DNA of 64,000 nt from positions 56,047,447-56,111,446 of the forward strand of contig CM055104.1 in NCBI GenBank assembly GCA_029204225.1. Reading direction: 5' to 3'. Numbering within the stretch: the stretch's first letter is position 1; each line of letters starts with the position of its first letter. Position numbers and translations under genes: made by a program. The DNA comes from Diphasiastrum complanatum (taxonomy: Eukaryota; Streptophyta; Lycopodiopsida; Lycopodiales; Lycopodiaceae). The notes under the pieces were generated by a model. That model ran no database searches. It was given only the letters and a program-made list of their open reading frames with translations, and was not told where the DNA came from. Below, in pieces: positions 1 through 11,114 of this stretch.

Positions 1-158
1 GACTGTCATATTTCTTCTTTCTTTGTTTCTAAATTTCCTCCGTTAGTTTTTGTGAAGTCTCTCAAACTTCAGCTAGTTCTTCAATATTAGTCAACCTTTC
101 GTTTATAAATCCTGCATCTGTTCATTGAGCTTGAATACGAAAGGTCTTCACCTCGAAT

Positions 159-1085
159 TCAATTGGCAAGATAGGATGCATACCATATGTAAGAAAATAT
201 GGTGTTTGTTTCGTCGTGATTTTCTGTGTTGCGATAAGCCCAGAGGACTGATGGTAGTTTCTGATCCCAATCCGTTGCATGTGCAATAGTAATTTTAGTC
301 AGGATCTTACATAAAATTCCATTAGCTCTTTCTGTCAACCCGTTTGCTTTTGGATTATACGGTGTAGTTTTTCTGTGTTTGATCAGGAAATAGGTTGTCA
401 GCAACCGTATCGTATCATTTAGAAAATGTGTTACTCGGTCACTTACTAATTCAAGTGGACAACTATATCTTGTGATTATACTTTTGAATAAGAACGTCAC
501 GACAGTTTTTGCATCATTTCGTTTCGTCGCCTCTGCTTCAACGTTCTTGGTAGCATAATCCGTGGCAACTAGAATATAATGACATTTCGTATGTCGGGTA
601 ACAGATTTGATTGGACTAACAAAGTCAATCCTCCACTTCTAGAATGGTGCAAGAGGCAGGATTGGTGTCAACGGCCAATTCATTGCCTTTGTAGGCTTAC
701 CAGATCTCTGGCATGGACCACATGATCGAATAAAATTTGATACATCCTTGAACATTGTTGGCCACCCATACTTGGTAGTCAATATCTTATTAACTGTATT
801 CTTCAAAGCAAAATGTCCACCAGCATCTTCTGAGTGTAAGGCTTTAACAACTTTGTTAATGTCTTCAGTTTTGAGACATCTTCGTAGTTGATGGTCAGCA
901 CCAAGCTTGTACAAAACACTATTAATAAATGTATAAGGTGCTACCTTATAATGAAAAACTGTCTTTTGTTCTAAATCGTAGCCATCCGGATATATCTGAT
1001 CCTTAAGATAAATAATTATATCAGAATATAACGAATTTGTAGATGAAATCTCGAATAAATGTTCATTTGGAAAATCATCATTCAT
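159..1085 (-). pseudogene. Gy-1 integrase
   Basis: Two open pieces, 639-1085 and 159-500, cover the integrase. The first ends in an HHCC zinc-binding domain, with AGGHFALKNTVNKIL followed about 30 residues later by CGPCQR. The second begins inside the catalytic core: SDRVTHF supplies the second Asp, and NPKANGLTERANGIL supplies the Glu region. The stretch between them, 501-638, should hold the first catalytic Asp and is out of frame. The protein would have inserted the cDNA into the genome. The copy is not functional as it stands. Confidence 0.85.
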
Positions 1086-1109
1086 AGGGTCTTCAATTTT
1101 TTCGGTGCT

Positions 1110-2863
1110 GAGTCGCGATAGATAATCAGCATTCGTAAGATATTTTCCTTGACGAAACTCTACTTGATAAGTAAATTCTAGAACCCATCGAGCAATTCAT
1201 CCTGATAGATCTGGTTTATTTACAAGATACTTAAGAGCATAATGATCCACATGAAAAATAAATGCATATCCCAGCAAATAATGCCAAAATTTTCTAACAG
1301 TGAAAATCATGCCAAGTGCTTCCCTTTCTGTAGCCGAATAATTCTTCTCTAACGCACTGAGCTGTCGACTCGCATAGTAGATGGGATGATCATTCTTTTG
1401 GTCGTCCTTCTAACTTAGACAAACGCCAATAGCAAATGCAGAAACATCCACATAACTGTGAAATAAAATAGCCCAGTTGGGTGGTCTCAGAATAGGAACA
1501 TTAATCAACCTTTGCTTAAGATCTTCGAATGCTTTCTGCTATTCATTCATCCACAAGTATTCTACTTGTTTCTTTAGTAGATGTGTAAGAGAGGCATCAA
1601 TAGAAGCATGATTTTGAGTAAATCTCCTGTAATAGCCAACATGTCCTAAGAAAGCTCTTAGTTCACGTAAATTGATTGGTATTTAGAGATTCTTTATAAG
1701 CTCGACTTTATCTTTGTCGACTTCTATTTCTCTATTAGATATTCTGTGTCCGAGCAATATTCCTTCTTTCATACCAAAAAAACATTTCTCTAGATGAAGA
1801 GATAAACAAGTATCTCGACACCGTTGCAATGTTAATTTTAGCTTCTGCAGATGTGTCTTTATATCAATGTATACACAGAAATCATCAATAAATATTTCGA
1901 GAAAACTTCTCAGGAAGGCAGCGAAGATTAACATCATAATTCACTGAAAAGTCGCTGGAGCGTTACAAAGACCAAAGGACATTTTGTTGTAGGCATAAGT
2001 GCCCCAATCCGTAGTGAATGTGGTCTTTAAACGATCGGGCCTTTCGCACTCCAACCTGATTATATCCAAAAAAGCTGTCACAGAAACTGTATCGCTCTTG
2101 ATTAGCAACCTAATCTAGGATGGAATCAGTGAAAGGAAGAGGATGATGGTACTTTGTGAAAATCCTAGCATATTCTTATTTTGCAAGTCTTCTTCTTTGG
2201 GACGACAACAATGGGTGAAACCCATTCACTACTTAAGACGAGATAGATTATACCTGCCTTAAGGTGCTTGTTAAGTTCGTCCTTAACCATGAGAGAGTAT
2301 TTAGAATTGAGACGATATTGTCTCTGTCGAATAGGTACAACATCTTCCTTAAGATCAATTTGGTGCTCTCCTAATTCTGTAGGTATACCCTTCAAATCAT
2401 CGAGCGACCAGACAAAAACGTCTTGATACTCCTTCAATAGTTCAGTGAATTCCAGTAACTCCGATATCCCAAGTGACTTCGAAACATGCACAAATCTGCC
2501 AGGTGCAAGTTCAATCAGTTCAGTAGAATCTGGTAAAATGATACCTTCTATCACACTGGCCTTAGTATGGCCATGAATTTCACGCATGGTTGACTCCACA
2601 GAGATTTTTTTGTCGTCAACCTGGTTCTTATTACCAAATTCGTGTTCAGATTCGTCACTCGAATCGTTAGACTCTTTCAAGTTCATGTCCGCAACGTTAA
2701 TTTCTTCATTCGAAACATCCGCTTCAGCATCGCAGACATCAAAGAATTCATCGTCATCAACATTCTCATAACATTCAAAGTACTGCACTTCAATATCAGA
2801 TCCATTGGGAAAAATATTCAAGGCATACGAAGATTCTTCTGATGTAAAGCTGGTGTCGAACAA
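1110..2863 (-). pseudogene. Gy-1 reverse transcriptase and RNase H
   Basis: The RT N-terminal part lies in 2165-2863 (acidic linker, then SSEWVSPIVVVPKKK near its end). The palm continues through frameshifts to 1683-1937, where FIDDF at 1878-1892 is the gypsy equivalent of the YxDD catalytic box. RNase H follows at about 1110-1640, with YASRQLSALEKNYSATEREA and LVNKPDLSG readable between stops. The product would be the polymerase/RNase H that copies element RNA. At least four disruptions separate the pieces, so it is dead. Confidence 0.85.
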
Positions 2864-3124
2864 AGGAGTTTCACCTTCATAATTGTCACGACTCCAGGTT
2901 ATGATGTGTTCTGCTGGTTTACCTTGGTTATTGGTCTCACCAGTCTGAAATCTCAGCCCTCTGGATTTTCAATGTACACTTGCGTTTGATTAATAAAGCC
3001 AAGGTCATCCAATCAACACAGAATAGGATGAGAAACCGATTGGTTTGATAACAGTGAAACTCATTGTGAATGGCTTGGCTTGAATGTAGACAGTGACATC
3101 CTTCAGTTCTCCAACAAGTTTTTG

Positions 3125-3451
3125 TCATGTCGAATCAACTAACTTGATGTTTCGTTGTGTCGGTTGAATGTCAGTCAGCCCCAGAGCATGAGTTGTGTCT
3201 TCTGTTATTATATTTACACTAGAACCAGAGTCAATTGGCACTTTTTCGATCAGACATCCCGCAATGGTAATATCAATCTCAGGTGCACCGAGATCACCGA
3301 AATCGATAGACAAAACACCAGCATCTGGTAGAGAAATTTTTTTCTTCTTTTTGGACACAAAAAGTCCTTCCAGTTGCTTTTTGTAATAAGTGTTATCTGC
3401 CAACAGTTGTTCAAAAGTAATGTTCGGATGAAGGGATCCAATATCAGTCAC
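3125..3451 (-). pseudogene. Gy-1 retropepsin-like protease
   Basis: This 108-residue open frame contains VPIDSGSSVNIITED, the D-S-G active-site loop of a retroviral-type aspartic protease, followed by the usual hydrophobic strand. Upstream residues are a lysine-rich linker. It overlaps the zinc-knuckle frame by a few bases in another phase and runs out of frame toward RT at about 3125. It would have cleaved the Gag-Pol polyprotein. Confidence 0.85.
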
Positions 3452-4174
3452 GATGTCATATTCTTTCGTCTTTGATTTCTAGGTTGGTCTATTGATAACA
3501 ACGCTAGACAATTTCGTCTTCGCAATTTCTTTGTCCTCTTCCTCGAAAGTGACCACCTTTTCTGCAGCAGCTGTCTGAAGTTCAGCGTTGCTACATACTG
3601 ATATTTGGGTCGCGGCTTCTGCGGCTGAGGACAATCATGATACTTGTGGCTAGGCTCTCTACAATTCGAACATAATGGTACATAACCAATCGGCTTTCGC
3701 GGTTGAGGACAGTTAGGAGAAAAATGTCTCGGCTCTCCACAGTTGTAGCAGTTGTCCGAAACTGGTTTAATCGCGGTTTGAGACTTCGTTGGTCCAACAA
3801 ATTCAGGAGGATTATGCCTTCTTGGTGCGAACTGGGTCTGCCCTGCTGGGCTGATGCTGTAGTACCTGTACATAGTTAGTAGTCGCATCATTTTGAAAAA
3901 TAAAAAGTACCTCCTAGGCAGGATCTTCAATGTATTTGACATTCACAGTAGTGCAGTCTTTCTTAGTGTGTCGAGAAGTTCCACATATCGTACACATTAA
4001 GGTCAGTCATATTACTCTTCCAAAGCTTTTCAACTTTAGAAGTTGACGACTTATCCTCGACAACTTTCGTGTCGTCCTTTTGTTTAATTCGTCGTTTATT
4101 CTTTCTCTCTCCTTTGTCAGCTTTTGATTCCGATGAATCGCTGCTTTCAGATTCAGAGCTTGAATAATTTTACT
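3448..4174 (-). pseudogene. Gy-1 gag nucleocapsid remnant
   Basis: Two CCHC zinc knuckles are visible, CYNCGEPRHFSPNC and CSNCREPSHKYHDC, separated by a proline-rich spacer in 3448-3942. Upstream, about 4030-4170, an acidic serine run and a lysine/arginine-rich linker (ESKADKGERKNKRR) are typical of the end of a gypsy Gag. The capsid domain that should precede it is absent, so gag has an internal deletion next to the PBS. This part would package element RNA. Confidence 0.8.
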
Positions 4175-4186
4175 GCTCTGATACCA
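4175..4186 (-). promoter_or_regulatory. Gy-1 primer-binding site
   Basis: The minus strand reads TGGTATCAGAGC, the complement of the 3' end of plant initiator tRNA-Met. It sits just upstream of the gag remnant. Sequence to its right (to about 4440, with a TATAAAA-like box near 4427 on the minus strand) would then be R-U5 of the 5' LTR. I could not find that LTR's outer end. Confidence 0.65.
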
Positions 4187-4264
4187 TATCGCGAATGGAT
4201 TTGTTTCTTTTGAATTTTCTTGTACGGAAGCTTGCAGGACCCTAGACACGCAACTACAGATCAT

Positions 4265-7020
4265 AGAACAGAAATCAATCTAGCAATCAAGACAGCGAAA
4301 AATAAAAGACATGGACAAGAGAGAGCAACTAGATTATTAGTTTGATTTTTAGAGTGAGATGATCAGTGTCTCTCTCGTTGACACTCTACTCTTTTGTTGT
4401 GTTCTGCTCGTTGGCAGACTTTTATGCACAACTATTTCTTTTCACTATTTGCGGGTTCTAATCCAGGTTGCCTTGAAGAAGTTTACTATAGCTGTGTTTT
4501 TTTCCCAATCACGGTTTCTGGAAAGAAGTATCAGGTTTCTCTTTTTCGTCTCATGACTAATTTGATCAAACCTTTCTTTATATCAACTATTTATACCAGC
4601 GTCGGTTATGTATTTTTCCTGGAAGTTGATAGATATGTGGATCGCTTCGAGAGCATCATGGCAGGATCGACCTAGGCAAAATCCGTAGCCATTGGGTTCT
4701 ATTTTGCTTACTTACCATTGAGGTTCTAAGGCCATGAGGGCCAATTCTTGAAGTGCAAATTGCAATAATTTTCATAGATTGTTTTCAATCAGGCTTTTTT
4801 TGGCTTGGCTTGATGCATTCACAGGGAAATCTATAACAAAAGAATCCAAAATTTGCAAGCAGAATACAAAACTTATCAGGCTATCAATGACAATAGGCTT
4901 CCCAAAAACCCATGGGCCTAAAGCTCATTGCTTCTGTTTTGAGGTGGGACAATGCCAAATACAAAGCCTTAACCGTAGGGTTCTATAGTATGTTAGGTAA
5001 ATCCTTACTTTATGGATCTTTCTAATTCTTCATTTGTGGGTTTCAACAACAGGCTGATTGTGATTGTGATTATGAGTGAGGGGCACAGAAGGAGTTAAGA
5101 TTCTTGTCTCTTGTTGGGACGGAGGGGATTACGCCCATCACCATGCATTGATCCCCACGTGTCCCAGGCGTAATCCACTCTTGCCCATTTTTTTTTTGTT
5201 TTTAATATTGATTGCCCGGGCGCCATGTGTCCAGGCTACCAAAATTTATCCCATAAGTTTTCTTATGGGATTTCTCAAAGGCCATATATACCCAATGACT
5301 CCTAGAGTCTCACATGTGTGCTCGGGCGTGTTGGTGCCCGACGCCACTTGTAGCTGCTTCCCGGCACCACCTGCAGCTGCCCGGGCGCCAGCACCTGCCC
5401 CCACCTGCCCGGTGCCACCCCGGCCCGTCTGCCCGGAGCCACATGTAGTGTGCCCGCCAAAATTCATATTCAATAAGCACCCTGCACGCGCCGGACCGGA
5501 AAAAAAAGGGTCAAGCAATCCACTTCATATGTCGCAGAGGCACTAGAGAGGGCATTACCCCCCCTCCCGTGCCAATAAGTGACTTCAGAGTGAAGATTGA
5601 GGAGGAGGAGTAAATTGAGAAGGACCAGAATGTAAGGAGGAGAAGTGATGTTGAAGTGATGTTGTTGCTGCCATGGCTTTGGCTTTGGCTTGCACCTCAA
5701 AAAAGAAAAAAAGAGAAAAATGCAAAACCTTTTGTATGGTGGAAGGCCCCGTCCAAGGGCCTTAGGGGCCTCAATTTGCACCACTACATAATGCAAGGTG
5801 AGATGGTGGAGAGAGAACACACATTTCATAGAGAGAGAATGCACATTATGTAGAGAGAGAATGATAGATTTGAGAGCAAAGAGAAAGTTGAATGCATATT
5901 CCACTCTTGGAGGTGCTTTCAAAATACAAAGCAAACTTGAGCACCTGGCATTACGTGGTCCTATGTCAGCACCCACCTCAAGAATGTACCTAAATAACTG
6001 TTTTCATAAATTCCTTAGAAAAGGAAAATAGTCAAACATTTTCAAAATTGCTACTACTACACATTGGCATTGGCATCCAAACGTGCAATTCATCTCCTCT
6101 CACAACTCTTTGGGTTCCTAGGCAGAATAAATTGACCCCAACTAATTCTAGTGCCGCTTGTTGGGTTTATTGGTTGACACCAACTATTTTTTATATGCCT
6201 TTCTTTTTTTCTCTTTTTGTGGTTGGAGCTTAGTAGTGCTCGTAAATAAGTTTCATTTCATACTAGCCTTATAAAAAACCCACAATGTTTCTATAAAATT
6301 TGTAAACGGTTGAATTAAGACCTTAAAATTTGAAATTTATACAATGTATCAAGCTTCAAAATGTTGACATCAACAAGAGGAGACCAAGGAAAGGGGCAAA
6401 TTCATAACCTTCTCCAATTGAAGTCATCAATAAGAATGTTAAGTTGTAACATTGTTTTGGCCCAAAAGCATGAAAATGAAAATAGTAGCGGTGCTTAATG
6501 GAACAACGTCTTTAATGTGTGCTCATTTGGATACTAGCCATGAGTCAAAACTGCCACTTGGGACCTTTGGAGTGATCAATTGTTTACACATGGCCAAATC
6601 TAAATGTAAGGCATGACACCCATAGTGGCCATTGCATATAAAAAAAAAAATACTTCAAAAAAAAGAAATTAGTAATTGTTAATGATGGCAAGTGAAGCAC
6701 CTGGGCATGACCAAGGGCTCTCACCATTGGAAAGCCCCTAGGTATTGGCTTTATCTATTGCTCACTGAATTCACGAATCTCATACATGTTGCAAATATAT
6801 TTTGATTCATGTGGTTTTGCTTAGCTACTTTAATTGGTTCTTTCTTGCTCTTGAGTAGAGAATTTGCTCTCATTTTTTTAAAAAGATGCAAATCTGTGGT
6901 ATTTTCTCACATTTTTTGAATTAGACCGAGTATCCAATTCACTATGAAAAACATTTGTCTTTTAAACTTACCTCCATAAAATTTCATAAGAGAAAATAAA
7001 TGCCCTCCAATATGTGTCAT
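4265..7020. other. Unassigned stretch, probably old repeat sequence
   Basis: No recognisable protein. The first 200 bases may be LTR of Gy-1. A GC-rich island at about 5200-5480 has an exact 13-base repeat (TGCCCGGGCGCCA at 5213-5225 and 5388-5400) and gives proline- or glycine-rich ORFs on both strands that look compositional. Around 5805-5875 a TAGAGAGAGAATG-like unit occurs three times. The rest is AT-rich with no conserved signal that I can see. Confidence 0.4.
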
Positions 7021-7464
7021 TGTTAGGAAGAATGTTGACGAATTCGTATAATTTATGTATCACATTAAATGATGGTCAAAAAATTATTGCATCACATCTC
7101 ACAAACATAATAATCAGTCGTGAATCATTCACGACTGATTATTAGTCGAGCTCAGTATAGCTCTTTCGTGAATCATTCGCGACTAATAATTTGTCTAGCT
7201 ATTCATGACAAATTATTCTTCTGATGTTTTGTTAATGTTTGGCTACATAATCAAAACGACCGTGATTTCTATCACTAACGTTCTGTTTGCTTTTTATAGG
7301 CATAGTCATGCTTAGGGAAGAAGTAATATAGCTCATTCCATTGCGCATGAACACATTCCGTTCGAGTTCGTTTCTTGTTCGAGTTTCGAATTCGCTTCTT
7401 TTTCGTGTTCGTTTTTGTTTGGAGCTATTTTTGTTTCTCACACTCACACACCCTCCTTCCAACA
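7021..7464 (+). mobile_element. Co-1 putative 5' LTR
   Basis: The right edge is supported: ...CCAACA at 7464 directly abuts a tRNA-Met PBS. The left edge (TGTTAGGAAG at 7021) is inferred from the TG...CA rule only, because no second LTR copy is present to align. It contains a strong palindrome at 7108-7144 and a second, weaker TCGCGAA/TTCGTGA inverted motif just after it. Confidence 0.5.
7108..7144. repeat. 18-bp perfect inverted repeat in Co-1 LTR
   Basis: Positions 7108-7125 and 7127-7144 are exact reverse complements around a single central C at 7126. The core is CAGTCGTGAAT/ATTCACGACTG. A related imperfect pair lies at about 7168-7185 (TTCGTGAATCATTCGCGA). Such boxes in U3 could bind a dimeric factor or form a hairpin in RNA. 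That is inference. Confidence 0.8.
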
Positions 7465-7477
7465 TGGTATCAGAGCT
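7465..7477 (+). promoter_or_regulatory. Co-1 primer-binding site
   Basis: TGGTATCAGAGCT, complementary to initiator tRNA-Met, immediately after the LTR end CAACA. It is the usual PBS of plant Ty1/copia elements. Confidence 0.85.
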
Positions 7478-7614
7478 ATTTTCGGAGCCTGATAAGCTTC
7501 CACAGTACAAGACTCTACTAGCCAATAGAGTAATTGTCTTCTTGTTCTATAATTCTATACCATTCATACTTAAGTCATTGATAATTTTCCTATCACTTAG
7601 ACTAATTCTTCCAC

Positions 7615-7885
7615 ATGAATATCCAAGGGAAAGCCAGTCCCATCATGGACAAGCTTGATGGAGCCAATTACTATCTATGAAAATTTAAGATGAAAACTGT
7701 ACTAGTGGCTAAAGAATTGTATGACATTGTTACAGGTGCAGAAGGGAAACCCAAAGCGGACGACTTGGCACATGACCAGTCTCATTGGCTGTTTTGAGTC
7801 CTATACACCTTACAGTACCTAGAAATATGTTCACCTTGGCGACAATAACACACAAGCTATTAAAGGTGAAGGTACTATAAGATTA
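7615..7885 (+). pseudogene. Co-1 gag start and protease trace
   Basis: From ATG 7615 the frame reads a copia Gag N-terminus: KLDGANYYL, a TGA stop where family members have Trp, then KFKMKTVLVAKELYDIVTG. It stops again near 7798. Shortly after, in another frame, GDNNTQAIKGEGTI resembles the protease C-terminal part, so most of gag and the protease active site are deleted. Nothing of integrase or RT follows, so Co-1 is a truncated 5' end. Confidence 0.75.
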
Positions 7886-9104
7886 AGCTTTGCAAATTGT
7901 TGGCTGATTCTGACGAATCCCCAAGATACTCGGACAGAACAACTCAAGAGCACCTCTCACCTTAGACCGAGGAGGTCTCTGAGAAGACGAGACTAATGAA
8001 GACTGAGACCCGACTATGACAGCCGAGAAATACTAGCTAGGAAAGACATGCAAGAACTGTGTAAGCCTCATGGTGAATCCCGGAAGATGGAATGACCATG
8101 TAGGAACTAGTATTTCTAAGCAAATGTAATAAATGCAAGTAGACCCCTCTTAAAGAAAGTAGAGTAACCCACCTTTTGATGGTGATCTCTAGTGGAGAGC
8201 AATATTCCACTTGTAATTTGTGAAATGTAAAAATTTCACTAGGATGCCACCTAAGGAGCTCTCTTGCTTATTTAAGAGACTCCCTCTTTGTGAAGAGGAG
8301 CTTTTTGCATTGTATCTACTCCATGCTTAATAAGAAGACTTTCCATGAGTTTGATGCTACACTAAGCTCCTTGATCATGATGGTTTTCTTGAGTGATGCC
8401 CCTATGATCATGCCTTTCCATTCATATTATGTGTGGTTGTGGATTTAGAGTGGAATAGTTTTCTTGCTTTCCTAGTTATGGATTAGATTTCATGTTTTCT
8501 TGTGGATTAATATAGGAGCCAGCATTCAAGTAAACTAAAGAGGCTAGAAATGTGGCATAAATATTGCATATTCTCTAACATTCTAGTTCTTAATGTTCTT
8601 GGGATGTCCAAGAATCAAAAGGCTGGTTAGTTTCTTGATTCTTGGACTTCTAACATGCTGTAGATTAGTTCTTGTTTCTTGTTTATCAATTTATGCAAAT
8701 GTAGCTCAGTTCAGTGTAGTGTAGGATTTGATTTCAATCCGTTTTTAGAGTAAGTAGCAGTAGAAACTACTGAACGTTCATTGGTTTGCATGCTGATTCG
8801 TGAATGAGCGTTCTTGGCTTGCATCCTATGTAGAATGTAAGTGCGTTCAAGAGTGATGTCCCTCAGTTGTCCTCTGACAGGTAGGACAATAAAACTATAC
8901 TACAGAGTTATTTAGTCTGTTTCTGCCTAGCCTGGGCATTGTAACAAATAAGAAATGGTTCTGCAAGCAAGAAGCAGAAAAGTAAACAACAGGTCCTGGA
9001 GTAGGGGATCTGTCAACATTTGGCACTGTTGTCACTTGAACCCCAGTGCATTCTAAATCTATAACATCTGCAATATTGTCCCCGTTTTGACTAATAAATT
9101 TCAA
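7886..9104. other. Unassigned, partly LTR-like
   Basis: No protein match. Around 8190-8400 the text has LTR-like features (TTATTTAAGAGACTCCCTC, later CTTAATAAGAAGAC as a possible polyadenylation area), but no partner LTR, PBS or PPT fixes it. A 13-bp inverted repeat (GTCCAAGAATCAA at 8606-8618 and its complement at 8635-8647) is present. The minus-strand open frame at 8895-9104 is unrecognised and I do not call it a gene. Confidence 0.35.
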
Positions 9105-10560
9105 AAATTTGTAGAATTTGACTCACATACCCAATTTGAGTGATTTTTGGTGCAAAATCAAGCATTTTCTATAGAAAATCTAATACCTTGATTAGTTCTT
9201 GGATTAGATCAGCCAAGAGATTAAATTTGAAGCTTGAATTAGGTGCATTAATTGATTATCTTTGATTTTTTGAGTGCATGTTGAAGTTGAGAGAGATTTT
9301 GCTAAAAATCATAGATTAAGGAGTGATATGCAAGGTGAGAGGTTGAAATCCATTGTACCATCACTCTAGATTTGTTCAAGAGTGATAGGGTCAAGTTTAG
9401 AAGCATCAATTTGCTAGAAAACATCTTTGGATCTGTCCTCCAAGTGAAACCTTGGAGAGTTTCTTGTGCATATAGAGCATCTATGCAAATCTTTTGTAGA
9501 ATTTGACATAGATTGGCTTAAATTGAGAGTTCTAGAAAAGAGATTGAGATCCAAGTCACATTGTTCAACCCTACTCAATTTGTTTGAGTAATTGTGAGAT
9601 TTGATAAGAGTCGTTAAGGTGTCTATGACAAATGTGTAGAGAGAGATCCAATTTTCTAAGAGTTCCTTCCTTTGTAGAGGGCAAGATCTAGAAGCTCATT
9701 TTGAGTTGTTATTGGTGGAGAATTTGTCTTCTCCTAGGTGATCAAATCTTTCTAAGTGGCATTAGCTCTTTGAAGCACAATATCTTAGTGAGAAGAATCA
9801 CAACTTTTGATTTTGAATTTCATTCCAAGTATTAAAAGGTAGAGTAATTGGTGGAATCCAATAGGATTGATTGAATTCAATTTGTTGAGCAAAAATTGAC
9901 ATAGTATGTATGAAATTCAAATTAGTTCTATTCAACTTTCTTTGTGAGAGTGTGAGGGTTAATTTGTGATCCCATTTGATGTCTAGAATGAGGAGGAGTC
10001 CATATTTGAGTATTCATGCATGGTTGAGATCTTTGTGAATCTCTAATTGTCTAATTTTTAAGCTTTGTGAAAAATTGGTGGTATAGTTTGTTTTCAAATC
10101 AAATCAAATTCATACTAAATCTCAAGAGTGAGATTATTTGGGTCAAGAGTGAGTCCAAAAGAAGTGATTAAGTTTGATTTCTAGGTATTTGAAACAAAAC
10201 CCATCTTTTGTTCAAGAATCTCAAATGTTGAGAGAACTAGTCAAGTGAAAAGGAAAATCTAGGTGTCAAATCTTTTCATATCCATTTCAACTTTCAAAAG
10301 AAAGAGTCATTGGTATTTGATGAGTCCAATAGAAGATTGGATCTGATTTCTTTAGTGATTTGATTCGAAGATTGTGTGCTTTTGTCTTAGTGATCAAAGC
10401 AAAGTTTCCAAGTGACTAGTCATTACTGTGAAGATTGATTCTTAGGTTTGTGAGCTAGATCTTTTGTAGATCCTTCTAGATTGTTGAAGATGTTCAAATC
10501 TAGTCTCTTGAAAGTCACAAATTACATTTGTAGAATCATATCACAGGTTTTTATTCACGT
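9105..10560 (+). other. NA-1 presumed untranslated leader
   Basis: About 1.45 kb without a sustained reading frame, rich in TTTGATTT/CAAATCT-like words and repeated GTGAGA/AGAGTGA phrases. It lies upstream of the zinc-knuckle coding in the place where other copia elements of this window have 0.7-1.2 kb leaders. I see no conserved domain. Assignment to NA-1 rests on position only. Confidence 0.4.
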
Positions 10561-10589
10561 GGCATCAAAGAAAGGATCCTAAGTGCAAC

Positions 10590-11114
10590 CTTTGTGACAA
10601 GGGAGGTTATATTTTCTCGAGATGCTACAAAAATAAGACCAATCCATCCAAGAAGAACCAAAGCAAGGGGGCCGAGGAGAAGGATGGAGCTTCAAGTTCG
10701 AAATGCAAATACAAGAAGGACAAGTCCAAGGAAAGGTGTTTCCTTTGTGGAAAGGTGAATGAGGCTTGGAGTCTCACAAGGACTTGCAAGATTTGTCTTC
10801 AAGAGTCCATCACAACACATGTCAAATTTTTTGAAATTTTTCATTTGGAAGTACATTGTTTGGTTCAAGATGCAAAGATAGATGTCACTATTATGAAAGT
10901 AACCTGGATTTATTTTATGTCCTTGGAAAGTATTTTGCTTGAAACTTTAGATAAGTTCAAACTTATTGTTATGATCCAAGAGAAATCAATCAAGAATAAG
11001 GAGCATCAATCACAAAATGAAAATAGTTTCATTTATGCTCTCATGTCAACTTATGAAGATCTATTTTGCTTTGAAGGGATTTTTGTATCTCGAAGGTGGC
11101 TTAAGCAATGCTAG
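10590..11114 (+). pseudogene. NA-1 gag-like zinc-knuckle region
   Basis: The frame ending at 11114 reads CNLCDKGGYIFSRC, a CCHC knuckle in which Tyr replaces the zinc-binding His. A lysine-rich spacer (KKDKSKERCFLCGKVNEA) follows, starting what looks like a second broken knuckle. Farther on, LFCFEGIFVSRRWLK aligns with SICFSEIIASQNWSK in the next repeat of the downstream ORF, so this frame runs into unit 1 of the duplication. It is cut from it by a one-base frameshift at about 11106-11112. Confidence 0.6.

Larger units (their letters stand above)
1..4190 (-). mobile_element. Gy-1, degraded Ty3/gypsy element
   Basis: From high to low coordinate the minus strand carries a PBS, nucleocapsid zinc knuckles, aspartic protease, RT, RNase H and integrase. 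This is the canonical Ty3/gypsy order (integrase last). All domains are broken by stops or frameshifts, and the capsid part of gag is missing between PBS and zinc knuckles. The element runs off the left edge of the window, so its 3' LTR is not visible. Gy-3 at 43.9-44.9 kb is a second, shorter copy of the same family. Confidence 0.9.

Noticed and set aside
5076-5546. 156-codon plus-strand frame and the overlapping minus-strand frames at 5246-5518 and 5470-5976
   Set aside because: Long frames on both strands follow from GC-rich, repetitive composition. No domain, and composition-driven Pro/Ala or Gly runs.
5805-5875. GAGAGA-rich repeat as a regulatory GAGA element
   Set aside because: Three copies of a simple-sequence-like unit with no adjacent gene. 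Nothing supports function.
8895-9104. 69-codon minus-strand frame as a small gene
   Set aside because: No recognisable domain or conserved context. Frames of this length are common by chance here.
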